Below are positions 9,038 through 17,913 of a DNA stretch of 18,736 bases, piece after piece. The stretch is taken from contig WKLE02001802.1 of the NCBI GenBank assembly GCA_014885115.2, positions 47,642 through 66,377 on the forward strand. Direction: 5' to 3'. The position numbers were made by a program, and so were the translations under genes. The notes beneath the pieces are model-generated. The model was not told the DNA's origin and searched no databases. It worked only from the letters and a program-made list of their open reading frames with translations. The stretch is from Asterionellopsis glacialis. Taxonomy: Eukaryota; Bacillariophyta; Plagiogrammaphyceae; Rhaphoneidales; Asterionellopsidaceae. Position 1 is the stretch's first letter; every line of letters starts with the position of its first letter.

Positions 9038-9075
9038 ATGTCACAAGTTGGTCCACCTAATCCTGGAACAACTCT
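9038..9075. repeat. Right terminal inverted repeat
   Basis: This is the reverse complement of the left repeat at 8455-8503, without the 11-base palindromic insertion seen there. The outer 27 bases are an exact match. Confidence 0.8.
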
Positions 9076-9264
9076 GGACTACCTGCTATCGTAATTTTAC
9101 ATTTTATTCTTGAGGACAAAAGTCATGTATTCCAATAATGATGTGGCCATGGCCATACTATCTAACTATCTGTGTACTAAACCTTAATGGGTTATAAGCC
9201 TATATTATGTCCATCTTTCCATTTTTGTTGCGTGCTCATTTTAGGAGCCCATATTGTTTGTGAT

Positions 9265-10100
9265 TTATATGAATTTTTCTTGATTTTCTGCAAATGCTAT
9301 CTTTTCTAATGATATATCCTTTGCTGCTTTTGTGGTCTTAACTTTCTTTTTGGGGTGATTATGTTCCTTTTGGTGTGTGTGATGACAACCAATGTATACT
9401 AAGTGTCATTGTATTTTCTTTGGATTGGTTTCTATTTCATTTTTATCAAATTTTATTCCATTTGTTGTGTAGTCAGATTTTACAACATTTACAATGGTTT
9501 CTGAGTAGTTCTCTTCCCTCATTAGCTTGATAAGTTCTGTTGGGATCTCAAGGAATCTGGGGTCCTTGATGACTGCTTCGGGTATATAGTTGTGTTTTGT
9601 CTTTGTTGAGGACATGGTTCTCAAGCGATGCAGTTGTCTTTGGTTTTTCCAAATTTTAGGATTTGCCATGGGTTTTTATTATATCAGAGTCATTCTCCTC
9701 CTACCATGCACTCCAAGCACAATATCATAGATTGTTCATTGTATTGCCTTTCATATCATGCCGTGTTGTGACTGCTCTTCTCACCACATAGTTCGTATTT
9801 GATTTTATGCATCCGAATCCTCCACTCTCCACTCCGAGTTCTTGGCCTTTGCTTGCTCTATTGCATTCTTGTAGTAGGGTCTCTGTTTCCAGTACCATTC
9901 TGCATGTTTTACGACTGCTTTTACTTGTTCTTCAGGTTGGCATCGGTGGCATAGTGGAGTTGCACAGTCATCTTCATGTCCCATGTTTGAATGATGTTTT
10001 TGTCATTGATGTAGGTGCAGATGAATGTTACAGATGTCTGTCCTCCATCCGTATTCCAACTTGTGTTGAAAATTTTTAGATTCCCTCCAAATCTGAAGAA
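9265..10100 (-). pseudogene. Fragments of an unidentified coding sequence
   Basis: The minus strand shows several protein-like stretches in shifting frames. At about 10100-9930 one frame reads as a beta-rich segment (SWNTDGGQTSVTF). At about 9985-9805 another frame has a Cys-His pair (CATPLCHRC) followed by a Trp/Tyr-rich helix (VVKHAEWYWKQRPYY). From 9669 to 9406 an 87-residue frame starts with ATG, and after its TGA the same frame stays open to 9265 with a Lys-rich stretch. The pieces have ordinary codon use and long open runs, which suggests an old gene, perhaps from a transposable element, cut by frameshifts. The family is not recognised. Introns in a live gene are an alternative for part of it. 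The flanking stretch 9076-9264 holds nothing identifiable. Confidence 0.3.
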
Positions 10101-10299
10101 TCGGGATTCCGTCTGCCACCGCCACCCGAAACATGTGCGGGAGCAGATCGAGATTTTTGAGTTTTTGTTTCTCGCGACAGACGACAACGAGAAATACATC
10201 ATCTTGTGTTCTGTTGTGCCCTCTCTCTAGGACCTGTCTGTTGCATGTCAGTGTTGAATAGTAATCATATTTTTGTTCGTTTGATATATTCTTCCAACC

Positions 10300-11370
10300 A
10301 TGGCGCCAACATCGCAACAAGCCAAACAACTGAAAGCCAAGCAGATCAGTGGAGGAAAAGCTCCGAAAGCACGTGTTCAACGGTATTTGAAATCAACTGA
10401 ATCTCAGTTGGTGGAAGGTGCCAAGTCGACACTTCTTTTGAAGGGTATCCGATGCTCCCAGGCAATGGCCACAGTATTAAAAGATCTTCGTGCAATGCAA
10501 GCACCTCATACAAAGTTACTTTCGAAAAAGAATACTATTGTTCCCTTCGATACTGATGGACAACATTCGTTGGAATTCTTGAGTACCAAAAATGATTGTT
10601 CCTTATTTGCAATGGCTAGTCACAATAAGAAACGACCTAATAATCTTGTTTTGGGACGTACTTTCGATCGACAGATTTTAGATATGATGGAACTTGGTAT
10701 CCTCCGTTACAAAAGCTTGGCAGATTATGGTGGATCGGTCCCCAAAAAACGTATCGGGAGTAAGCCACTCATGTTATTCGTAGGTGATTTGTGGCATCAT
10801 GATGGTACCTGTACGAAACTACAAAATTTCCTTATTGATTTTTATCGTGGTGATCCTGTCGAAAAGTTGGTAGCTAGCGGTTTAGACCACATTATGGTAT
10901 TTACAGCAGCCGATGGTCCAAATGAGAAGCCATTATTTCATCAGCGTACGTACTTTTGTAAACTGAAAAAGAATCCCAGTGGTGGCAAGGCACCAGTCCC
11001 GTACCTTGTGAATTGTGGACCCGATATGGACTTTCAAGTGCGACGAACACAATTTGCATCACCTGATTTATGGAAGGCATCATTGAAACAACCTACAGCA
11101 GTTCAACGGAAGAAGGCCAAAAACAAGTCAACGAACATGTTTGGAGAAACTGTTGGTCGGTTGCATTTGGAGTATCAAAATGTGGAAAAGGCACAAGGAC
11201 GCAAATCCAAGGCACTCCGTATCGCTGCCAAAGAAGAAGCAGAAGAAGAAAAGGCTGCGGTGGAGGCAGAATTGGAACGAGAAAAGGAATCAATGGGAAT
11301 GGAATTCAAACAAACTTATGGATTCGAGGAAGACGAAACAGAACGTCACCGACATGGTCGGAAAAAGTAG
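10300..11370 (+). CDS. RPF2: Ribosome production factor 2 homologue (BRIX domain)
   Basis: This 356-residue single-exon protein acts in the nucleolus. With Rrs1, Rpf2 recruits the 5S RNP (5S rRNA, uL18, uL5) to pre-60S ribosomes; this role is taken from the family. The BRIX domain spans about 43-250 and holds the hallmark SHNKKRPNNLVLGR at 107-120, then KPLMLFVGDLW, LIDFYRGDPVE and the DFQVRRTQFASPDLW block near 244-258. A conserved C-terminal element GRLHLEYQNVEKAQGRKSKA (286-305) is followed by a charged Lys/Glu tail typical of nucleolar proteins. The N-terminus has the expected basic stretch before the domain (KARVQRYLKS). The ATG sits in AACCATGG, a strong eukaryotic start context, and all conserved parts lie downstream of it. 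Length agrees with fungal and plant homologues (roughly 310-350 residues). It converges with the PLAC8 gene, 210 bases between stops. Nothing suggests damage. Confidence 0.96.
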   Translation: MAPTSQQAKQLKAKQISGGKAPKARVQRYLKSTESQLVEGAKSTLLLKGIRCSQAMATVLKDLRAMQAPHTKLLSKKNTIVPFDTDGQHSLEFLSTKNDCSLFAMASHNKKRPNNLVLGRTFDRQILDMMELGILRYKSLADYGGSVPKKRIGSKPLMLFVGDLWHHDGTCTKLQNFLIDFYRGDPVEKLVASGLDHIMVFTAADGPNEKPLFHQRTYFCKLKKNPSGGKAPVPYLVNCGPDMDFQVRRTQFASPDLWKASLKQPTAVQRKKAKNKSTNMFGETVGRLHLEYQNVEKAQGRKSKALRIAAKEEAEEEKAAVEAELEREKESMGMEFKQTYGFEEDETERHRHGRKK

Positions 11371-11580
11371 AAAGATTACACCCTTCTGGGAGATGAAACC
11401 CGATTCTGTAAGAACCACACTGAAACAAGTATTAATAATATTAGGGAAACCATACTATGCATGTCCATTTCTACTAGAAGTTAATATTAGGAAAAAGAAA
11501 CTGCACACCCTCCGTTTTCTAATTATTCCGTCGTTGTGACAGTATCTTTCCTTACAGCTGTGGGATTTGTACGACAGAAT

Positions 11581-12595
11581 CTAAACAACATGAGGTGATC
11601 CATCCGGAAGACCACTTTCTGTGCAGCAAGCTCCCTGGTATGTTTCATAGTCTCCAGTATGACGTGCTAATTGAGCAACTGTACAGCAAGAACACCAAAA
11701 GGAGCAGCATAAATCTTCACATCCTACACATTGTTCTTCCTTGATGGTATACATGGCACGAACATTTTCACGAGTTTTGCACAGGGAATACAAGGACCAT
11801 ACAGAGAAAAGCGTGGCTCCGATTCCTCTGAGAATCGCGATATAGCTAGGTACGTATTCAGGATCGTAGGGAAGAGCTGCGTAGGCCAAAGCCTGCGAGA
11901 AAACAATGTACGACACAACAATTGCCACAACAACCTTGAACGTAGTTTTCGTAGAAAGAACCGGTCCAGGTTCACCCAACCAGGTCAAGTTCATCCGAGT
12001 CATAACTTGAGCCATTAGAACTGGAGAGAGATCATTTTGAGAGAGTGCAAATCATAAGTTTTGACATCCAAAGTTGAATATACACGCACACAATCATGGA
12101 AACCGTCACTTCAAAACCGCAAAAATAATAAACTTACCTTGCGGACAGCACATGGCACACCACAAATGAGGGTGCAACACTCCTAAAGAGCAAAAGTCAA
12201 AAAGTCCATCCTTCCAACGACCTGTTGGAGCACGAAGACGACGAGCATCAAAGCTTTCTGGAAGTGGTGCCAAAAAGGAATCACCTTCGTTAACACCGGT
12301 TGATGGCTGTCGGATATAGTTAAATAATACGAAATGATAGTAAGAAAATGCAAAGAGTAAATGGCAGTTGTTTTCTCCAGAGTTAAACAACAAAATTGGC
12401 AGTTGTCTTTCATCGTAGCCTGGCACCTACCACTTCAACGGTAAAAGTCTTATCGGGGTCTTCATTGACAAGTGCTTCAAATGTATACCCAGCTGGCAAA
12501 GTTGCGGGGGCAACAACATGCACCATCAATGGCGGAGCAGCCACATCTGGGTACAATTCCTGATTCTTTTCGGAGGTATTTTCTGTTGGCGACAT
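11581..12595 (-). CDS. PLAC8-family (Cys-rich) membrane protein, three exons
   Basis: The gene has three exons on the minus strand: 12595-12431, 12306-12138 and 12020-11581, joined by GT-AG introns of 124 and 117 bases, for a predicted 257 residues ending in TAG. The splice choice is supported by continuity of conserved blocks: GYTFEALVNEDP (exon 1), GRWKDGLFDFCSLGVLHPHL and CCPQ (exon 2), then MAQVMTRMNLTWLGEPG (exon 3). Two hydrophobic segments follow at about 139-160 and 172-191, then a Cys-rich cluster at about 209-224 (CVGCEDLCC, FWCSCCTVAQLARH), the PLAC8 hallmark. PLAC8-like proteins (plant PCR/FWL, animal cornifelin) are membrane proteins linked to metal transport or cell-size control. 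The role of algal members is not established, so no substrate is claimed. The N-terminal 35 residues are variable. Start ATG 12595 opens exon 1, and the total length suits algal family members. Confidence 0.88.
12021..12137 (-). other. Intron 2 of the PLAC8-family gene
   Basis: The donor is GTAAGT following CCGCAAG and the acceptor is CTCTCTCCAG. The intron is 117 bases and phase 1: the split codon becomes Val, giving CCPQ-V-L-M-AQVM, which continues the conserved PLAC8 block. Confidence 0.9.
12307..12430 (-). other. Intron 1 of the PLAC8-family gene
   Basis: The donor is GTAGGT directly after the codon for Val55. The acceptor is CCGACAG before the codons for P-S-T-G. The intron is 124 bases and phase 0. 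A TTTAACT stretch about 17 bases before the acceptor could serve as branch point. Reading through the intron would join a poorly conserved stretch instead of the PLAC8 blocks. Confidence 0.85.
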
Positions 12596-13433
12596 GGTGC
12601 TTCGGGGAAATGTCTAACAAGTTAGGTTTGAGCTCTGTTCTGAATAACGGGGCTTGTCCCTATTCTTGGTGTTGTCTTCTTTCTTCCGACAGCGGCAGGT
12701 CCAACTCCTGGATCGCTACCAATCCAGCCTTATCACTCGTTGTTATTATTATTTGTTTGCCTGATGTATTGCTTCTTGATTTTCTCTTTTTTCCGGTCGT
12801 GTCTTATCCGTTGGAAGTGCATTAAAATTTATTATAAATCAATATTCATATTTATATGTATATATTCAATGATAAATATGTATAAAAAATTAAGTTCTGA
12901 AAAGTAGTGGGAGAAGAAGGCAGTACGAGCTGTATTCATGTGGTTCGATTCCGCCACAAAATAATAAGGACCTACAACTTGCTGGATCCGGCACGCTTCT
13001 TATCACCCACGGCATTTTTTTTCCGAGAATCGGTGAGATCAATACTGGATACTCTAAGATTCAAACGGAGGCCTGGGAGTGACACTACAATAATATTATT
13101 ATGATGGCATGTAATTGGTAGCTGCAGTGCAGAGCAGGATTTCTTGTACAATTTGACTTGTTCCAACACCTATTATTTGTAAAAATATTGTAGATAACAA
13201 AATGCCACTTGCGAATTTGACTTTCCATCGCATTGCATAAAACAATAATAATTTTACAAGAATTGATTTTGGTTGTAGTGTAAGAAAAAGTGTGAGCATC
13301 TAGAGTTCTTTTTGTTGTTACAATTTCTTTATCTAAATTATACAATGTCTATCTTAAGTACTTTTTGTTTTGTTTACGTGATGTTTTATCATTGTTCTGT
13401 TTTGCAACTATCCTTTGTATCTATTGATATTGA
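12596..13433. other. 5' flank of the PLAC8 gene and intergenic DNA
   Basis: No gene is supported. The stretch contains an AT-rich patch at about 12825-12895. A minus-strand tail of coding-like sequence (TDSRKKNAVGDKKRAGSSKL, ending in TAG at 12972) follows a possible CAG acceptor near 13073, but no upstream exon could be connected to it. A lone GGTTCGATTCC at 12942-12952 resembles a tRNA B box, without the rest of a tRNA. Confidence 0.35.
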
Positions 13434-13856
13434 AGAGAAGCAATCATCAATGTTTCATGTGTCACTGCTGCTGTTGCAAGGCAGCTTGCTGAGCATCATC
13501 GGAAAAATAGCGGATACGATGAAAGTAGTAGTGAGGTTGACCAACAGCGTCACTTCAACGTTGTTGTCCCTGCTCATCTGACGGGGGGCATCCTGCCACC
13601 AGGACAATCAGTTGGAAATCTGATTGGTGCATTTGTGGCAAAGGTACCTGGCAAAATGGACAATGCAACAGCATCGCCATCGGAGAGGTTGGCTCTGGTC
13701 CAGCAATCCCTTGATGTAGTGAAACTGCAGTAGGCGAGTCATGAGACTCGCGCGCATGCAGTGACGCGCCGTGTACTTGCAAACACTGATGTCACAAGAG
13801 AAGCGTATCGAAATCCACTCCGCAGCAAAAGCATGATGTGTCACACCAGAACATGG
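13434..13856 (+). pseudogene. Possible coding relic with one internal TAG
   Basis: One plus-strand frame stays open from 13434 to 13856 apart from a single TAG at 13731-13733. It reads as plausible protein (FNVVVPAHLTGGILPPGQ, then ETRAHAVTRRVLANTDVTRE). It has no start codon near its beginning. The opposite strand is also open here over 125 codons, so the coding impression could be a composition effect. The family is not recognised. Confidence 0.2.
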
Positions 13857-14475
13857 TGATGCAAACATCTGGTGCACTCTCATTGGCTGCCTCGGGGAGT
13901 TCAGTTCACATGGTAAAACCAAACTCCGTTGGAATCTGAACTCTAAGTAGATCTGCAGTAGGATCATGTACTGTAATTGGGTCAAGAAGATGAATTGGTG
14001 GATTGTCGACTATTTTTAGCAACATCTTAAAATAGCTCATAATTTATTCACTCTAATGATTTTAATTCTATTTTCATCTCACTTTTTAATATTGCTGCCA
14101 GCTTAGTGCAAAACCATTTATCCAACTGTTCTTGGGGGCGCGAGTTGGTACAAATGGAAGGTTATTGCAATGAAGTAGTAGTTTCAGTGTCAAATTTTTT
14201 GCCATTGGCACATATTTGTAGATTTATCCTGCACCTGCACACGCAAATTTCAAAATCCGCCATTAGGTCCTCGTCTTCGTCGTGCAGCGGTAATAAATTT
14301 TTCTTGTTTGGTCCTGATCAGAGTCACATTTCCAACGAGAGTCCGGTCTAAAGTAACAATGTTGTTGTAAGTTGTGGGATTAAAAATTATGAGCTATTAC
14401 TATAAGTTGTTCTCTTCAAGACTCCATGAGACTCATCCGACTAGTCAGTAACCAGGCCAGACTGGTTCCTTTACA
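13857..14475. repeat. Candidate 3' LTR and flank of the copia relic
   Basis: After the pol stop codon (14499) and a purine-rich tract, the minus strand continues TGTAAAGGAACC from 14475, a plausible LTR start (TG). The LTR end cannot be set because no second copy is present in the window. No gene is seen. A 15-base inverted repeat, AATAGCTCATAATTT at 14031-14045 with its complement at 14384-14398, frames part of the stretch. Confidence 0.3.
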
Positions 14476-14486
14476 CTCCCTCTCAA
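14476..14486 (-). other. Candidate polypurine tract of the copia relic
   Basis: The minus strand reads TTGAGAGGGAG immediately before TGTAAAGG and 12 bases after the pol stop codon. Copia elements prime plus-strand DNA from such a purine run directly next to the 3' LTR, so position and composition fit. Confidence 0.45.
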
Positions 14487-14498
14487 GTCCAAGTGGAT

Positions 14499-15164
14499 TT
14501 ACCAACCACAGAGTAGCCTTTGTATGAATTTAAATTGTTCAAATCTGAGGCCTTTCATGAAAATATCTGCCTTTTGAAATTTGGAATCAATTTTGGTAAC
14601 TTTGACCTTCTGAAGTTTGAGAAATTGTCAAAACCAATGTACGCTTATTGCGTAATGCTTAGAGTGAGGTAAATGCTGTCCGGGTTCACTTGTAGCTAAT
14701 CAAAGAGCTCCCATATTGCCTTCCCAAACTGTAGTTCTAAAATTCACTAATTGATCTTCCGGCAATCCAACTATTCCTCCAACTTTCTTTACTAATTCCT
14801 GAAATGGTAAAAGTTCTCACATGCATTCTGAAAGAGCATTATATTCAGCTTCAGGAGTGCTAAGAGATATCCAGTCTTGCAATTTACTTTTCCATATCAC
14901 AGGACAGCCAGCGTAGCATATAACATAACCTGTACGACTTTTGACTGATATTGGTTTTGTTGGATCTTTGTAAGCATATAGAGCAGCAAAATCGGCATCA
15001 ACATAACAATCAATTGCCAGTTTGTCCATTGGTTTATATATAAGTCCTTTATCCATTGTGCCCTTGAGGTACTGACCAATCCTTTCCAGTGCCTTTTCAT
15101 GTGATTGCCGAGGATTAAACGAGAATCTTGCAACCTGAGAACAAGCAAAGGCTATATCTGGGCA
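14499..15164 (-). pseudogene. Copia RNase H and pol C-terminus (broken)
   Basis: The frame from 15164 to 14499 carries the RNase H blocks IDCYVDADFA, SRTGYVICYAGCPVIWKSKL, STPEAEYNALSE, NMGAL and KADIFMKGL, ending in LLCGW. All lie in one frame, broken only by TGA at 14819-14817, 14702-14700 and 14630-14628. RNase H would remove the RNA template during cDNA synthesis. Confidence 0.92.
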
Positions 15165-15165
15165 T

Positions 15166-16380
15166 TAATTGCTCATCAAGTACATCAACATTCCTATGAC
15201 ACTAGAATAGTTATAACGTGCATCAGGAGGATCTCCTTCTTTGTCAGATGGTAATGCTCCATAAGCCGCAGGTGTCTTAGCTGACAGCAAGTGTCCAACA
15301 CCTAATGTTTTGATTATTTGTTGGATGAGACCTGTCTGAGTCAGTGTGATGTTTTGTTCTCTTCATCACGTTCTACGTGTACTCATAAATAACCAGCTAC
15401 AGTATTTTCTTCTTCATAAGCAACACCTTCTTCTTTGAGTTTTGCTAAAAAGTCATCAATCCATTCTTTTTGTGGTGAATAAATTAAGGTGTCGTCTATG
15501 TAGACTAGTACAATCACTTTATTTGAAACGAAGAGACAGGGATCAATTTCAGTGGATTCGAAATGTAGTTTCTCAAGTTTTGACTTCAGGTGTTGGAAGA
15601 AGTTTCAAGGGCTTTGCTTGAGACCGTAGAGTGAGCGTTTGAGTTTTAAGACTTTGCCAGGCTTCGAGAAACCTCTTGGCATGTCCACGTACACTCCACT
15701 TTGTCTTCTTTCTTCTTCAGTCATGTTGTCCCAATTGGGATCCTTATCAATTGGTGCATGTAAGAAGGCACAGGTGTAATCAATTTGTCGCGTTGCTAGC
15801 CTCAAAACAATAGGTAAAACTAACAATAGTCAAACAGTTGACCAATTTACAACCGGTGCAAAGGTGTCAAAGTAGTCAACTCCTTCTTCTTGCTTGTCAC
15901 CTTGAACACAAAACCTAGCTATGAGTTTACAAATAAGTCCATCAGGAAAGCGCTTGCATCCTAATGCCCAGGTGGATGGGAGTACATTCATCCAGGACTC
16001 TTGATCTACTTCTTCCCAAGCATCCATGTCATCTTTTAGGGTAATTATTTCTTTTTCGGCTGCTTTCCAATATCCATCCTTGAGAGGTCCATTCATTGCT
16101 TCCTCCCAAGAAGGGTTATCTTCTCCATTGACCTTGGCAGCTAAGGCTAATGGATGCATATCTTCTAGGGTGCCTTCTTTTGAATTGGTTTCCATAGTAA
16201 GCCATGAGTGCAACATTTTCTTTTCATCTTGTGACTTTAGTCCTTCAAGAACTGCCTTATGCCATTGCAGCATTGCCAACTTCTGTTCATTCAAGGCTAC
16301 GACTTGAATCTTTACCTTAGAATCGATACCTTCTATGGAGTTATAATTGACCCATTCATCACCAAAGAATTTTGGATTTG
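15166..16380 (-). pseudogene. Copia reverse transcriptase (broken)
   Basis: The N-terminal part (WALGCKRFPDGLICKLIARF, VDYFDTFAPVVNWSTV), the DYTCAFLHAPI block, SLYGLKQSP and the catalytic box LVYIDDTLIYSP (YIDD at 15502-15491) are all recognisable. YIDD replaces the common YVDD. Stops: TGA at 15832-15830, 15607-15605 and 15385-15383, and TAA at 15167-15165. There is a frameshift near 15350. Reverse transcription by this copy is not possible. Confidence 0.92.
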
Positions 16381-16800
16381 GTTTGGATCGTCATCCTGTT
16401 TGTAAAGTGGTGGTTCAGGTGGAGGTAAAGGAGTATCAACATCCTCAACGTGATCAAGGTTGGGTGGATGGTGAGGAGGAGCAGGTTCAGGAGGGTCCGG
16501 ATCAAGAAATAAAGGAGCATCACCTGCAGGTGGGTCAGGTGGTGAGTGTGGTAAATCAGGTAGTTCATCCGGAACAGGTGGGACTAAAGGAGGAGAGATA
16601 TAAGGAGCAGGAGGTGGTACAATCTCCCTCTGCTGCTTTGGCAGAAGGGCATGTTCACGTTCAAGGCGCTCCCTCTCAAGTCGACATTGTTCATCGCATT
16701 GCTGGCAGAGTTCTTGGGCTAAGCGGCGACGTTTGGAAAGTTCTTGAGGATCAAGCCATTCAGGGTCAAGGTCAGGAATCAGATCGCCATTTTCTTCCAA
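16333..16800 (-). pseudogene. Copia linker between integrase and reverse transcriptase, Pro-rich
   Basis: A 155-codon open stretch has a charged helix (ELSKRRRLAQELCQQCDEQC) followed by a Pro/Asp-rich, probably disordered segment. Copia polyproteins often carry such a low-complexity spacer here. Frame changes join it imperfectly at both ends: upstream near 16795 and downstream near 16380, where the true continuation is FFGDEWVNYNSIEGIDSK. Confidence 0.75.
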
Positions 16801-17900
16801 AGAACTCGTTCGAATGAAGATTCAACAAGGCGTTCCCAGGTATCAGCATCAAAGTGGTCTTGCTCAAAGAGACCTCCTGATTCCGCATTTGGGACAGTGG
16901 TAAAAAGGTCATCATAGACAACATGATATTGAGGACTGATGTTGCCTGTTTGGAGATTAAGAATTCGACCAACATTTGTTGAGTGCTCAGATGACAGTCC
17001 TAAATATTGACAGCATCGGGAACTGGGATTCCACTTTGGCAATTTCTTGCCATCTTGCAACTGGACATCCTAAGATGCGTAGTGACAAAATATCGTCATA
17101 ATCTTCCAATTTAGTGGAAGCAAAGATTTCAATAGGTGCAACTTGGCCATCGCATTTGGGCAAATTATTCCAAATATAAGCAGCATGATCAAGTGCAAAG
17201 GGCCACAGCTCAAGATTAGCTTGATTGGGCCAGTGAATGATGGCATGAAGGAGCATGGTACGGGCCCAGGAGGTCACCGTTTGAACTCCATGCTCAGCGA
17301 CACCATTTTGATGGCGAGTGCTGACGCTGCTAAAATTGATGGTTTGTTCAGCATATTTGATGCTAGACATAAAGTCTGCAGAATTAAAAGGTGTGTTATC
17401 AGCACGGTATGACTTGATTTTAACACCATGCTTCTTCATCCATCATTCAAAGTCATGTTTAGAGTTGACAGTATTTCCAGACCTAAGGGAACTTTGGTGC
17501 GCAACATAAATAGTTCCGGATGTGTGGTCAACAAAGAGGGTCCCGCCAACATATTTATCTTGCTGTTTCTCTTTACCTTTTGTGTGAGGTAACCTGCCCC
17601 TAACAGTGGAGACATATTGGTCAACAGAGACAGCTTCACCAGGCTTCAGGTCACCAGCTTTAATAGCCATAGCTTGTTTATCAATTATATGCTGGGCGTG
17701 ACTAGCCTTTCAAGATTGTTTGCCTAATGCACACAAGGGAGGCGTGCATGCATTGATGGGATTCTTGGAATCAATTACTTTTGGAGCATTGATCTTGTCC
17801 CATTTTGATCGAGCAAGGCTTTGTATCCAAGGCATATTGGCATGGCCTAGTCTCCAATGCCAATGGAGCAATTCCTTTCTGAGTGCGTGTCAGATTCTGA
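16779..17900 (-). pseudogene. Copia integrase (broken)
   Basis: The N-terminal zinc-binding region reads HWRLGH, then CTPPLC and GKQS at about 17870-17715. The DDE core keeps all three acidic residues: Asp in SVDQY near 17621, Asp in YRADNTPF at 17400-17398 and Glu in HQNGVAEHG at 17295-17293. A C-terminal stretch (KKLPKWNPSSRC, TGNISPQYHVVYDDLF) follows at about 17060-16880. TGA codons at 17712-17710 and 17445-17443 interrupt the frame, and a short deletion with frameshift lies after GCPV near 17070. Confidence 0.9.
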
Positions 17901-17913
17901 TTGGTTTCATCTG

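Larger units (their letters stand above)
8455..9075. mobile_element. Non-autonomous foldback/MITE-like element with terminal inverted repeats
   Basis: The ends of this 621-base segment are inverted copies of each other. Bases 8455-8481 match the reverse complement of 9049-9075 over 27 bases without mismatch, beginning AGAGTTGTTCCAGGATTAGG. With one insertion the match extends inward to 8503 and 9038. The interior holds a very long hairpin (8587-8717) followed by an AT-rich part, and it has no coding sequence for a transposase. Size, terminal repeats and lack of genes fit a miniature inverted-repeat or foldback transposon. No clear target-site duplication is visible at the outer edges, so the superfamily is not assigned and the true ends could differ by a few bases. 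Confidence 0.7.

Noticed and set aside
531..12595. All four intact genes end in TAG
   Set aside because: Four genes are too few to infer a stop-codon preference; chance is sufficient.
12907..12965. Possible tRNA gene, from a GGTTCGATTCC B-box-like string
   Set aside because: The T-arm pairs only partly, and no matching acceptor stem, anticodon arm or A box lies at the right distance on this strand.
16026..16817. Plus-strand frames of 93 and 156 codons opposite the copia pol
   Set aside because: They mirror the retrotransposon coding strand, and the Pro-rich linker composition keeps the opposite frame open.
14499..17712. TGA reassigned to an amino acid, to explain the many TGA codons in the copia relic
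   Set aside because: Frameshifts and a TAA also break the element, and the intact host genes have no in-frame TGA. Decay explains the data better.
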